The position numbers were made by a program, and so were the translations under genes. DNA of 64,000 bases from Clostridiaceae bacterium M8S5 (GTDB lineage Bacteria; Bacillota; Clostridia; Tissierellales; MCWD3), in assembly GCA_029227815.1 (NCBI GenBank), contig CP118523.1, forward strand, positions 1,240,001-1,304,000, in the 5' to 3' direction. The notes beneath the pieces are model-generated. The model was not told where the DNA came from and ran no database searches. It saw only the letters and a list, made by a program, of their open reading frames with translations. Positions 8,952 through 17,901 of this stretch are shown piece after piece (the first letter of the stretch is position 1; every line of letters begins with the position of its first letter).

Positions 8952-9695
8952 ATGAGAACACTATTATCTAACCCTTATTTTAGGAGAATATCAAAAAAAG
9001 CAGAAGTTAATAATAATAATCCTTCAACATTTGGAGGTATTGCATTAAAAGTAGTTTTATTTTTACTAATAACAGGAGGAGGGCTGTGTGCCTATATTTA
9101 CAAACTTGTTCCAGAAAGCTATATGATGTATTCATTGATAGGAGCAGGAGCTACAACAGTAATTACAGCGCTGTTAAATTATCTAATCCCAACTTTAACT
9201 CCATTATTTGGAACGTTGTATTGTATTGCACAAGGTTTTCTAATAGGCTTTGTTTGCGAGGGTTACTCACAATACTATAATGGGATTATTCCAATTGCTT
9301 TAGGACTTACTTTTATGGTGATTGCTGTAATGCTTTTCCTCTATGCAACAAAAATAATTAAAGTTGGTCAACGTTTTAAAGCTGTTATAAGTACTTTATT
9401 CTTAGCATCAATTGTTGCTGGTGGTATTGTATTTATAAGTTCATTTTTTACAGATACAATTACGTCTATAGTATATGGAAATGGTTGGATAGGAATAGGA
9501 ATTTCCGCAGGTGCATTGTTAATAGCATCACTCAATCTCGTAGTTGATTTTGATAATATTGCGGTTAGTGTTAAAAACAAATATTCAAAGAAATACGAAT
9601 GGCAACTTGCTTTCGGACTTGTTATGACAGTCATTTATATCTTTATCCGTATGCTTAGACTTGTAGCACAAATTATGGGTAAATCTGACGATTAG
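8952..9695 (+). CDS. Bax inhibitor-1/YccA-like membrane protein, copy 2
   Basis: The protein is identical in sequence to the copy at 6870-7613, with about seven membrane segments and the same AAAGGAGACA ribosome site. The DNA differs only at a few silent positions (for example TTC/TTT in the STFGG region). Its 3' neighbour, exporter B, is convergent, with the hairpin at 9725-9756 between them. Confidence 0.85.
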   Translation: MRTLLSNPYFRRISKKAEVNNNNPSTFGGIALKVVLFLLITGGGLCAYIYKLVPESYMMYSLIGAGATTVITALLNYLIPTLTPLFGTLYCIAQGFLIGFVCEGYSQYYNGIIPIALGLTFMVIAVMLFLYATKIIKVGQRFKAVISTLFLASIVAGGIVFISSFFTDTITSIVYGNGWIGIGISAGALLIASLNLVVDFDNIAVSVKNKYSKKYEWQLAFGLVMTVIYIFIRMLRLVAQIMGKSDD

Positions 9696-9724
9696 AATCT
9701 TTATTTAATATTAATCTTTAGCTA

Positions 9725-9756
9725 AAGCTGTGAACAACTAACCTTGTTCACAGCTT
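9725..9756 (+). terminator. 13-bp-stem terminator after copy 2
   Basis: AAGCTGTGAACAA pairs with TTGTTCACAGCTT. It is the duplicate of 7643-7674 and lies between convergent genes, so it may act on both strands. Confidence 0.65.
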
Positions 9757-9866
9757 GTTAATATATTAGATTATTTTAAGTACATATTAGTGGATGGTAA
9801 AATTTGACTAAAGAAAAAAATTAATTATTATAATAAATTACTATCTAAAAAGAATACTAAATGTAG

Positions 9867-11120
9867 TTATAATTCATGCATAGATTTCCTAAGACAATAA
9901 TATAATCCAACCATTGACATAATTAATCCCGAAATCAATAGTAAAATCAAGTTATTAACTCTTTCAATAAGAAAACCGTATAAAATAGCAGAGAGAGGAA
10001 TCATTGAACCAGATATAGTTCCAACTATGCCATAGAATTTTCCAAGGTAATCGTTAGGAACTTTTCTTTGTAGTACTAATTGAATAGGCATATTGATAAT
10101 AACCATGAAACAACCTAACATAAAATGTATAACACAGTAAAATATAGTATAATATAGAGCGGTCTTATTAGCTAGAAAACTAGAAGAAGGCAAACCAAGT
10201 AGTGCTATTAAAATACCATTTGAAACCATAGAAATACCAACATAAAGCCCTGGTTTTTTTATATCCTTTATCCTAGAAAATAATAAGGACATTACTAACA
10301 TTCCAATAGCAAAAATAGCTTCTATGCTACCGTATGCCTTTCCAGACATAGACAATTTCCTAATTACTATGAATGGGACACAGATATTTACAGAAACGAA
10401 TATAAAATTTAAAAGCGGAGAAGTTAAGGTCATTATCAATAATGATGTTTGAGATTTTAAGAATCTTAAAACATCCTTGAATTCTTTGATAAATGATGAT
10501 TTCTCTTTATCTGCTTGAGTAGTTTTCATTTTAGCATAAGTTTTAAAGTCTATAAAGCACTCAGATAATGCGGACAAAATAAAGGATATACCGTTAATAA
10601 GTATTATGTATTTAATGTTAAATAAACCGAATAAAAAGCCCCCAGCTAGTGGGCCTATGATGTTAGATAATGAATTGACAGATGAATCATAGGAGTTAAT
10701 CTTAATCAAACTATCGTTACTAACTAATGTTGGAATTGCAGAACTTATTGTTATAAAGAATATAGTATTAAAAGAAGTCAAAAGAACGGTTGTAATATAA
10801 ATAGGTATTGGATTTAAAGTGTTGATAGATGAGTATATATATAATGCTATAAGTAGTATACCGCTTACTAAATCTGTTAAAATAACAATTTTCTTTTTAC
10901 TAAATTTATCAGAGAAAAATCCGGCAATTGGTCCAAGAACTAGTCTAGGTACAGTGTTAAGTGCGAAGTTAATAGAAAAACTAATACCACCTGTGAGTTT
11001 TAGAAGATAAAGACTAATTGCAAAAGTATAGACATTAGTTCCAAACATTGATACGAATTTACCAGATAAATAGAGCATAATATTTCTATTATCTACCGAA
11101 ATTTCGCCAATTTTATCCAT
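9867..11120 (-). CDS. MFS exporter B
   Basis: The protein has 417 residues and about 12 membrane segments, with the motif-A-like DKFSKKK loop. It is paralogous to exporters A and C over its whole length (shared SVDNRN N-terminal motif, LYLSGKF, and YLGKFYG near residue 350). The start is the ATG at 11120, because GAGGAGGT lies just upstream; a longer frame from 11135 would run through the ribosome site. Its 3' part was copied into the remnant at 7785-7976. Substrate unknown; drug or peptide efflux is the family expectation. Confidence 0.85.
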   Translation of the reverse strand: MDKIGEISVDNRNIMLYLSGKFVSMFGTNVYTFAISLYLLKLTGGISFSINFALNTVPRLVLGPIAGFFSDKFSKKKIVILTDLVSGILLIALYIYSSINTLNPIPIYITTVLLTSFNTIFFITISSAIPTLVSNDSLIKINSYDSSVNSLSNIIGPLAGGFLFGLFNIKYIILINGISFILSALSECFIDFKTYAKMKTTQADKEKSSFIKEFKDVLRFLKSQTSLLIMTLTSPLLNFIFVSVNICVPFIVIRKLSMSGKAYGSIEAIFAIGMLVMSLLFSRIKDIKKPGLYVGISMVSNGILIALLGLPSSSFLANKTALYYTIFYCVIHFMLGCFMVIINMPIQLVLQRKVPNDYLGKFYGIVGTISGSMIPLSAILYGFLIERVNNLILLLISGLIMSMVGLYYCLRKSMHEL

Positions 11121-11464
11121 TGAATACCTCCTCAAATATTATGAATTAAATTTTAAAAAGCTTCTTCAATACTAATATAAATGATAAGAAAAAGTAAAGA
11201 ATGTTACAAAAAATTAACAATGTTAATGAAATATGGATATGGCTGTAAAGTGATAAATATTGATAACAGACTTAAAACAATCGATTTTTAATGATTTAGA
11301 TAATTCCTATAACCCGTGATAAGTAATAAGTTAAAAAATTTATTAGCAATCCACAATGTAACCATTTGACAATGAACTATGTATTATACGATTTTTTTAA
11401 CCTAATTTAGAGAAATTATTTTTTAGTAAAGAACATTACTATGAAGTGAAAAAATAACTTTAGT
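11121..11464. other. Intergenic region upstream of exporter B
   Basis: This AT-rich stretch carries the exporter B promoter on the minus strand. Apart from the ribosome site next to the gene I see no clear promoter pair, operator or open frame. Confidence 0.4.
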
Positions 11465-11501
11465 AAAAAGCTATCTTGATTTTAATCAAAGATAGCTTTT
11501 T
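11465..11501. terminator. Terminator of exporter C
   Basis: AAAAAGCTATCTT pairs with AAGATAGCTTTTT with a short central loop. It closely resembles the terminator of exporter A at 1514-1552. Confidence 0.82.
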
Positions 11502-11514
11502 AGGGGATTTATTA

Positions 11515-12759
11515 TTATATTTCATGTAAGGACTTATTCATCAATATAAATATACCTATAAGTGCCATAAGTATTCCAGAGGTGGATAATAGCATGAAAC
11601 TATTGACTCTATCAAATAAGAAACCATATAATATCGCAGCTACAGGAGTTGCTACGTTTGCCATAGTACCTATAATGGCGTAAAATCTACCTAAATATTC
11701 TTTAGGAGTTTTCTTTTGCATTAATAATTGCATTGGCATATTAATCATTATATTAGTACCGCCAAATATAAATAGTACTATGCAGTAATATACAGCATAA
11801 AAGATTATATCTCGATTACCAAACATGCCTGATGCTGGGGCACCAATGAAGACAGCTAATAAACCTGTGAATATTATAAACAAACCAAGATTTAAACCCA
11901 CTTTTTTGACTTCCTTTATTCTAGAAAACAACAATGCCATGACTAACATTCCAATAGCGAAACTAGCTTGCACAGTACCAAATAATTTTGAAGACATGGA
12001 TAATTTTTTAACCAAAATAAATGGAAAACCTATACTAACTGATACGAAAAGAAAATTCAAAATAGGTATTAATAACATTATAGAGAACAGTGCTTTTTGT
12101 GATTGTAAGAATGAAAATACCTCTTTTATATCTTTTATAAATGAGATTTTAGTATCTTTGTTTTCATTAGTATCTTTATTAACGTAAGCTTTAAAATCTA
12201 TAAAACATTCTGATATCGCAGATATAACAAAAGATATTCCATTTAGAAGTATAATATATTTTATATCTAAAAAGCCAAATATTACACCACCAGCAATAGG
12301 ACCTAATATATTTGATAATGAGTTAACTGATGAATCATAAGAGTTAATTTTTATTAGATTATCTTCATTAACTAAAGTAGGTATAGCAGAACCTATAGTG
12401 ATACCAAATATCGTGTTAAATGAAGTCAATAATATTGTTGTTATGTAAATAGGTAATGGATTGAGATCAGAGAAAAATGTAAATATAAATAATCCTACAA
12501 GTAGTAATCCGCTTATCAAATCTGTGAAGACGACTATTTTCTTTTTATCAAATTTATCCGATATGACTCCTGCAATAGGACCAAGTAATAATCTTGGTAT
12601 AGTGTTTAAAGCAAAATTAAGAGCAAAGCTCATACCGCCAGTTAATTTGAGCAAATAAAGACCAATAGAAAAGGCATAAACATTAGTACCAAACATTGAC
12701 GTGAATTTTCCTGATAGATAGAGAATCATATTTCTATTATCAACTGAATTTTTTTTCAT
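11515..12759 (-). CDS. MFS exporter C
   Basis: The 414-residue protein has about 12 membrane segments and the DKFDKKK loop. It is very similar to exporter A through most of its length, so A and C come from a recent duplication. The start codon has an AGGAGG site at 6-7 bases. It is transcribed divergently from iorA, so the 240-base gap at 12760-12999 holds both promoters. Substrate unknown. Confidence 0.86.
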   Translation of the reverse strand: MKKNSVDNRNMILYLSGKFTSMFGTNVYAFSIGLYLLKLTGGMSFALNFALNTIPRLLLGPIAGVISDKFDKKKIVVFTDLISGLLLVGLFIFTFFSDLNPLPIYITTILLTSFNTIFGITIGSAIPTLVNEDNLIKINSYDSSVNSLSNILGPIAGGVIFGFLDIKYIILLNGISFVISAISECFIDFKAYVNKDTNENKDTKISFIKDIKEVFSFLQSQKALFSIMLLIPILNFLFVSVSIGFPFILVKKLSMSSKLFGTVQASFAIGMLVMALLFSRIKEVKKVGLNLGLFIIFTGLLAVFIGAPASGMFGNRDIIFYAVYYCIVLFIFGGTNIMINMPMQLLMQKKTPKEYLGRFYAIIGTMANVATPVAAILYGFLFDRVNSFMLLSTSGILMALIGIFILMNKSLHEI

Positions 12760-12917
12760 TGTAAAACCTCCTGTATAATGATATGCAAATATAGTAATTA
12801 ATATTATTAATAATTACATTTATAATATTAATATAAATTTAATAAAATGTAAATATGTTTTTCATAAAAATATAAAAAATTTAATTTAAACTTCCAATAT
12901 TTTAAATATGTGTTGTG

Positions 12918-12966
12918 TTGAAAAAAATTCACATAATGATATAATATATATTACATGTAATATATA
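12918..12966 (+). promoter_or_regulatory. iorA promoter with overlapping palindromic operator
   Basis: TTGAAA (12918-12923) and TATAAT (12940-12945) are separated by 16 bases. A perfect 22-base palindrome, with right half TGTAATATATA, spans 12945-12966 and so overlaps the -10 end and the likely start of transcription. Its symmetry suits a dimeric repressor; the GntR-family gene at the end of the operon is the natural candidate. The link is inferred. Confidence 0.6.
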
Positions 12967-12999
12967 AAACATATCTGCTTTGAAAAGGGGTGTAGACCA

Positions 13000-14775
13000 T
13001 TGAAAAAATTAATGACAGGAAATGAAGCTATTGCTAGAGGTGTTTATGAAGCTGGTATAACATTTGCTGCTGCTTATCCAGGTACTCCTAGTACGGAGAT
13101 ACTAGAGAATATTGCCTTATATAAGGGAGATATCATGGCTGAGTGGGCTCCGAACGAAAAGGTTGCATTTGAATCAGCACTTGGAGCTTCTATAGCTGGG
13201 GCAAGAGCTTTTGCAAGTATGAAACAAGTAGGGGTTAATGTTGCAGCAGATCCGATGTTCTCGTTTTCTTATACAGGAGTTAATGGAGGATTTGTAATGG
13301 TATCAGCTGATGAACCAGGAATACATTCATCGCAAACAGAACAAGACAATAGATATTACGCAAAGTTTGCAAAGCTAGCAATGTTAGAACCAAGCGACAG
13401 TCAAGAAGCTAAAGAAATGGTTAAAGAGGCTGTAAAAATAAGTGAAGAATTTGACACTATAGCAATGATTAGGATGACTACAAGGATATGTCATAGTAAA
13501 AGTATAGTAAAACTTAATGATAGGGAAGACGTTTCATTAAAAGACTATACCAAAGACATAAACAAATACGCTACTATGCCAGCAATTTCAAAAAAATTGA
13601 GAGTTAAAGTAGAAGAGAGAATGAGAAGATTAGAAAAATTCTCTAATGAAACACCACTTAACTTTATTGAATGGAATGACAAAAAAATAGGGATTATAGC
13701 TTCAGGTGTAGCATATCAATATGCAAAGGAAGTATTTAAAGATACTGTTTCTTATCTAAAGCTAGGATTTACTTATCCGTTACCATTAGAAAAGATTAAA
13801 AATTTTGCTGATGAGGTAGATAAGCTATATGTTATAGAAGAATTAGAGCCATTTATCGAAGAGCAGGTAAAAGCTATGGGAATAGATATAGTAGGTAAGG
13901 ACAAGATACCAAATATAGGAGAACTAAATCCTCATATAATTAGAAAGAATATGTTAGATCAAGAAAATGAAGTCTTAAATATAGAGGCGGATAAATTAGT
14001 ACCAAGACCACCAACACTATGTGCAGGATGTCCTCATAGAGGAATATTCTATGAATTAAGTAAAAAGAAAAACATAATGGTGACAGGCGATATAGGTTGT
14101 TATGGACTTGGTGCATTACCACCACTTAGCTCAGTAGATACAATTATATGTATGGGAGCAAGTGTAAGTGCAGGTCATGGAGCAGCTAAAGTATATAAAA
14201 GCAACAATGCTGATAAAAGAGTAGTTTCTGTAATAGGAGATTCTACGTTTTTCCATTCTGGGCTAACTGGATTATTAGATGTAGCGTATAATCAAAGTAA
14301 TGCTGTAACAGTAATACTTGATAATAGAATAACGGGTATGACTGGACATCAAGATCATCCAGGAACGGGTAGAACAGCTCAGGGTGATGAGACAATAGAG
14401 GCAGATATAGAGGCTATAGTAAAGGCCTTGGGAATAAAACATGTTAAGACAGTAAATCCACTAAGGTTAGATGAGACAAAGGAAGCACTAGATGAGGCTC
14501 TTAATATAGACGAACCATCAGTAGTAATAACAAGATGGCCTTGTGCTCTTAAGAGAAGAACAGAGCCAGAGAAGAAAGAATTCGGAGTTAAATTCGATTT
14601 ATGTATGATAGATAAAGATAAATGTATAGGCTGTAGGAAGTGTCTAAGCACTGGATGTCCAGCGTTATCATTTGATACTGAGGATAAAAAAGCTGTCATC
14701 AATGAACATATGTGTTTAGGCTGTGAGATATGTAAACAGGTTTGTCCTGTAGATGCTATTTCTACTATTAAGTAA
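13000..14775 (+). CDS. iorA: Indolepyruvate:ferredoxin oxidoreductase, alpha subunit
   Basis: The 591-residue subunit oxidatively decarboxylates aryl-2-oxoacids (from Trp, Phe, Tyr) to acyl-CoA with ferredoxin as acceptor. The N-terminal pyrimidine-binding half (GNEAIARG, AYPGTPSTEI) and the TPP-binding half (CAGCPHRG, then GDIGCY and GDSTFFHSG) are intact. Two [4Fe-4S] motifs lie near the C terminus: CIGCRKC...GCP and CLGCEIC..VCP. The start is TTG at 13000, with an AGGGGTG site about 8 bases upstream. It is the first gene of an iorA-iorB-GntR operon. Length and motifs are typical. Confidence 0.96.
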   Translation: MKKLMTGNEAIARGVYEAGITFAAAYPGTPSTEILENIALYKGDIMAEWAPNEKVAFESALGASIAGARAFASMKQVGVNVAADPMFSFSYTGVNGGFVMVSADEPGIHSSQTEQDNRYYAKFAKLAMLEPSDSQEAKEMVKEAVKISEEFDTIAMIRMTTRICHSKSIVKLNDREDVSLKDYTKDINKYATMPAISKKLRVKVEERMRRLEKFSNETPLNFIEWNDKKIGIIASGVAYQYAKEVFKDTVSYLKLGFTYPLPLEKIKNFADEVDKLYVIEELEPFIEEQVKAMGIDIVGKDKIPNIGELNPHIIRKNMLDQENEVLNIEADKLVPRPPTLCAGCPHRGIFYELSKKKNIMVTGDIGCYGLGALPPLSSVDTIICMGASVSAGHGAAKVYKSNNADKRVVSVIGDSTFFHSGLTGLLDVAYNQSNAVTVILDNRITGMTGHQDHPGTGRTAQGDETIEADIEAIVKALGIKHVKTVNPLRLDETKEALDEALNIDEPSVVITRWPCALKRRTEPEKKEFGVKFDLCMIDKDKCIGCRKCLSTGCPALSFDTEDKKAVINEHMCLGCEICKQVCPVDAISTIK

Positions 14776-14789
14776 AGGTGGGTGAAGAT

Positions 14790-15365
14790 ATGGATACTAA
14801 AAGTATATTGTTAGTAGGTGTAGGTGGACAGGGTACTATTCTTGCTAGTAAGATTTTGACTAAAGGGCTTATGAATGCAGATTATGATGTTAAAATGTCA
14901 GAGATACATGGTATGTCCCAAAGAGGTGGGAGTGTTAGCACTCAGGTTAGATATGGAAAAAAGGTTTATTCACCTATTATAGGTTTAGGGGAAGCTGATA
15001 TACTTGTATCATTTGAAGAAATGGAATGTTACAGATGGCTTGAATACCTTAAAAAGAATGGAAGAATAATATTAAATGATTATAGAATAGAGTCAGCACC
15101 AATACTGATTGGGAAAGCAAAATACCCAGAAGGATTAAAGGAAGAAATAGTAGAGAGAGTTAATACTTCACTAGTATTTGACGCTGCTAAAATAGCTAAA
15201 GAACTTGGCAATATTAGAACTATGAATATAGTACTATTAGGAGCATTGATAAAATCAATGGATCTTGATTTCATAGACTGGGAAGATGTAATTAGAACAA
15301 CAGTCAAAGAAAAGTTCGTAGATATAAATATCAGGGCATTAAAGAAAGGTATAGAATTAGTATAA
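14790..15365 (+). CDS. iorB: Indolepyruvate:ferredoxin oxidoreductase, beta subunit
   Basis: The 191-residue gamma-type subunit begins SILLVGVGGQGT, the family's N-terminal nucleotide-fold signature, and contains SEIHGMSQRGG. It pairs with IorA to form the complete enzyme. The ATG at 14790 is chosen because AGGTGGG precedes it at normal spacing; a GTG at 14778 lies inside that site. The iorA stop codon is only 14 bases upstream, so translation is probably coupled. Confidence 0.95.
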   Translation: MDTKSILLVGVGGQGTILASKILTKGLMNADYDVKMSEIHGMSQRGGSVSTQVRYGKKVYSPIIGLGEADILVSFEEMECYRWLEYLKKNGRIILNDYRIESAPILIGKAKYPEGLKEEIVERVNTSLVFDAAKIAKELGNIRTMNIVLLGALIKSMDLDFIDWEDVIRTTVKEKFVDINIRALKKGIELV

Positions 15366-15384
15366 GAAAAATGGATGGTGGGAC

Positions 15385-16041
15385 ATGAGCGAGGAAATTA
15401 TTATAAAAAAATCTCTATCACAACAGATATATTCTGTACTAAAAAAACAGATAATAAGTGGAAAGTTAGAATTAGGAGAGAGATTAAACATAGAGTTAAT
15501 AGCAAAAAAATACAACGTTAGTAGGACACCCATAAGAGAGGCTATCAACAGGCTAAGGCAGGAAGGGTTTATAGAACATATACACAATGTAGGACCTAGT
15601 GTTGTAAAGTTTAAACCAGAGGATGTAGTAGAGTTAGTATATGTCAATCGAGTATTATTCACAGGAATAATAGAACTTATATTTAAAAATAGTGATATAG
15701 ATATACTACTAAAACAATTGAAGGAATGTGTAAATCAGCAAGAACTAGCTCATGAACAAGACGATTTAGAAAAGTTTTTATACTACTCTGTAGAATTCCA
15801 CAGGATATTAATAAAAAATTGTGGAAATAAAAGAATGGAGCAAATAACTCTTATGACGCAAGCTCAGCTTGATATGAGTGTATTAAATTATGTGAAATCA
15901 AAACATAATAAATTAAAGAGCATTAAAGATCATAAAGAGATTTATAATGCTATAGTAGAAAGCGATATAGAAAAAACAATAGAGCTAATGAAAAAACATA
16001 ATGTAGATGCTGAGAACCATTACATTAGCTTGTATGATTAA
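15385..16041 (+). CDS. GntR/FadR-family transcriptional regulator
   Basis: The 218-residue protein has a GntR winged helix at about 8-70 (SQQIYSVLKKQIISGKL, then NVSRTPIREAINRL) and an all-helical FCD-type effector domain after it (EFHRIL and HKEIYNAI, with His residues placed for metal or acid binding). It is the last gene of the ior operon, 19 bases after iorB. It probably regulates this operon through the palindrome at 12945-12966, with an organic acid as effector; that is inference. Confidence 0.9.
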   Translation: MSEEIIIKKSLSQQIYSVLKKQIISGKLELGERLNIELIAKKYNVSRTPIREAINRLRQEGFIEHIHNVGPSVVKFKPEDVVELVYVNRVLFTGIIELIFKNSDIDILLKQLKECVNQQELAHEQDDLEKFLYYSVEFHRILIKNCGNKRMEQITLMTQAQLDMSVLNYVKSKHNKLKSIKDHKEIYNAIVESDIEKTIELMKKHNVDAENHYISLYD

Positions 16042-16046
16042 TTAAT

Positions 16047-16091
16047 AAAGGGGATTATTTAAGAAAAAATTCTTGAGTAATCTCCTTTTTA
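16047..16091 (+). terminator. Terminator of the ior operon
   Basis: A long stem (AAAGGGGATTATTTAAGAA with TTCTTGAGTAATCTCCTTTT, several G-T pairs) closes on AAAA and ends in a T-run. Confidence 0.78.
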
Positions 16092-16154
16092 GTAATAAAA
16101 TAATATAAACTCTAAGTGGGATAAAATAAGTTATAGAATTAGAAAGGTGATATA

Positions 16155-17369
16155 ATGAAACTATACGATATAATAGTTATAGGAGCAGGGCCAGCAGGAT
16201 TGTTTACTGCAATAAATACTAGCAAAGAAAATAATAAAATATTATTACTTGAAAAGAAAAAATCTCCTGCAAAGAAGCTTCTTATATCAGGAAAAGGACA
16301 GTGTAATATAACTCACGAAGGTGATATTAAGGATTTTTTAAATCATTATGGAGATAACTATAGATTTTTAAGAAGTGCTTTATATAACTTTGATAACAAT
16401 AAACTAAAAGAGTTTTTTAATAAGCGAGGAATCCACTTCATAAGTGATGATAATGATAAAGTATTTCCTAAAAGCCTTAAAGCACAGGACATATTAGATG
16501 TATTACTCAATGAATGCAAAACCAGAGGTGTAGATTTAAGGTTAGATAGTGAAGTAACAGATATTAAAAAAGAAGAAGACATATTTTTAGTAAAAAATAA
16601 AAATAAAACATACAAGTCAAGAAAAGTAGTAATAACAACAGGTGGATGCTCATATCAACACACAGGTTCGTCGGGAGATGGATACAAGCTTGCAAAGAAG
16701 CTAGGGCATACTGTTTCGAAAATTTCACCAGCCTTAACACCAGTGTATGTAAAAAATTATGCATTTAGTGACCTAGCAGGGATATCACTAAATATACCTA
16801 TATCTCTTTATAGAGAAAATAAAAAGATTAGAAGCTTTAGAGGCGATTTGTTATTCACGCACAAGAACTTATCAGGCCCAGCAATTATTAATTATTCTAG
16901 ATACATACAAGTCGGAGATACACTTAAGCTTAATTTTATAGGTGTAGGAGAAGATATTTTCAGAAAAGAATTTACTAAAGATGTTACTCAAAATGGACAG
17001 CTATATGTGAAAACTGTATTAAAGAAGTATGATATAGCTAAAAGGCTACTTGAGAGTATATTGAAGATATCAGAAATTAGTGATGACTTGAAGTGTGCTC
17101 AGTTAAGCAAAAAATTGAGAAATAACCTTATTAAGAATTTAGTTTCGTATGAAGCTATAGTTGAAAGATTAGAAGGCTTTAATCTTGCTATGGTGACTAA
17201 AGGTGGTGTTAGTATAAAGGAAGTGAATTCAAAAACAATGCAATCAAAGATAGTAGAAGGGTTGTATTTTGCAGGGGAAGTATTAGATATAGATGGAGAT
17301 ACGGGTGGTTATAACATACAAGCTGCTTTTTCAACTGCAAAACTATTGGCAGATAAATTATTTAAATAA
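16155..17369 (+). CDS. HI0933/YhiN-type FAD-dependent oxidoreductase
   Basis: The 404-residue flavoprotein begins with the FAD-binding VIGAGPAGLF motif at about residue 8. It carries LISGKGQCNITHE, the family motif of the HI0933/BaiN group, TTGGCSYQHTGSSGDGY near residue 160, and GEVLDIDGDTGGYNIQ near the C terminus. Relatives are annotated as NAD(P)/FAD-dependent oxidoreductases; the substrate is usually unknown. Ribosome site AAAGGTGA. The next gene follows by 24 bases, so the two may be cotranscribed. Confidence 0.9.
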   Translation: MKLYDIIVIGAGPAGLFTAINTSKENNKILLLEKKKSPAKKLLISGKGQCNITHEGDIKDFLNHYGDNYRFLRSALYNFDNNKLKEFFNKRGIHFISDDNDKVFPKSLKAQDILDVLLNECKTRGVDLRLDSEVTDIKKEEDIFLVKNKNKTYKSRKVVITTGGCSYQHTGSSGDGYKLAKKLGHTVSKISPALTPVYVKNYAFSDLAGISLNIPISLYRENKKIRSFRGDLLFTHKNLSGPAIINYSRYIQVGDTLKLNFIGVGEDIFRKEFTKDVTQNGQLYVKTVLKKYDIAKRLLESILKISEISDDLKCAQLSKKLRNNLIKNLVSYEAIVERLEGFNLAMVTKGGVSIKEVNSKTMQSKIVEGLYFAGEVLDIDGDTGGYNIQAAFSTAKLLADKLFK

Positions 17370-17393
17370 ACCTACATACGACAGGAGGATATT

Positions 17394-17804
17394 ATGGAGA
17401 ATGATAAATACGTAAGGTTTAATATATTTATTAAGGATATAATACCACAGCAACATTATTTGTCCTTATCTAAGCTAAATAAAATCATAAATACATTTGA
17501 TGATTATAAAGATCATGGAGATATATTTGTGATAAAGTATAAAGACAAGATATTTTCAGTTGATGGACATCATAGGCTTTTTCATATGTCTAATCAAGGA
17601 GTAAGAGAACTAGAGGTTGTCAATGAGATTGCAGATAATGATAACAAGCTATATCAAATACTAGCAGATCAGTCACTTGAAATGGATTTTAAAGATATTA
17701 GAGATTTAGCAGATAGAATCTTGGAGAGTGATGAGGAATATAAGGAAAAATGGGTAGGTAAATGCCAAGGATTATTAAAAGATATCAGGGAAGGTTTGAT
17801 ATAA
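17394..17804 (+). CDS. Small ParB/sulfiredoxin-like domain protein
   Basis: The 136-residue protein carries VDGHHRLFHM near residue 62, the (D/E)GHHR signature of ParB/Srx-like nucleotide-binding folds. Such small proteins occur in diverse roles, including nucleotide-dependent kinases or DNA-linked functions. There is no separate DNA-binding domain, so chromosome partitioning is unlikely. Ribosome site AGGAGG. It follows the flavoprotein gene and is ended by the hairpin at 17832-17875. Function unknown. Confidence 0.7.
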   Translation: MENDKYVRFNIFIKDIIPQQHYLSLSKLNKIINTFDDYKDHGDIFVIKYKDKIFSVDGHHRLFHMSNQGVRELEVVNEIADNDNKLYQILADQSLEMDFKDIRDLADRILESDEEYKEKWVGKCQGLLKDIREGLI

Positions 17805-17831
17805 TTAGCTATATATTATTAAATAAATATA

Positions 17832-17875
17832 AAGATAATGGCTGTTTTATTGCTTTGATACAGACCATTATCTTA
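17832..17875. terminator. Bidirectional terminator
   Basis: AAGATAATGG pairs with CCATTATCTT, extended by CTGT/ACAG, between convergent genes (ParB-like plus, DUF4825-like minus). Confidence 0.7.
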
Positions 17876-17901
17876 TTATAGATCAGTTATAAATATGATT
17901 G

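Larger units (their letters stand above)
7980..10528 (+). repeat. Tandem duplication, unit 2 (2.55 kb)
   Basis: Unit 2 holds the complete version of the duplicated segment: ~150-bp repeat, terminator, hydrolase, Bax inhibitor-1-like gene and the 3' half of exporter B. The match to unit 1 stops within the exporter B gene at 10528; exporter B then continues intact to 11120. Confidence 0.88.

Noticed and set aside
7004-9634. Extra frames inside the Bax-inhibitor-like genes on both strands
   Set aside because: They are duplicated only because the host genes are, and show no ribosome sites.
5897-10528. Tandem repeat as an assembly error
   Set aside because: The two units differ by several substitutions, compensating one-base indels and a 470-bp deletion, which a collapsed or doubled contig would not produce.
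13940-14702. Minus-strand frames inside iorA
   Set aside because: They lie wholly inside a well-supported gene with intact cofactor motifs and have no starts with ribosome sites.
17394-17804. Chromosome-partition ParB
   Set aside because: The protein lacks a helix-turn-helix and C-terminal dimer domain and has no parA or parS-like site nearby.
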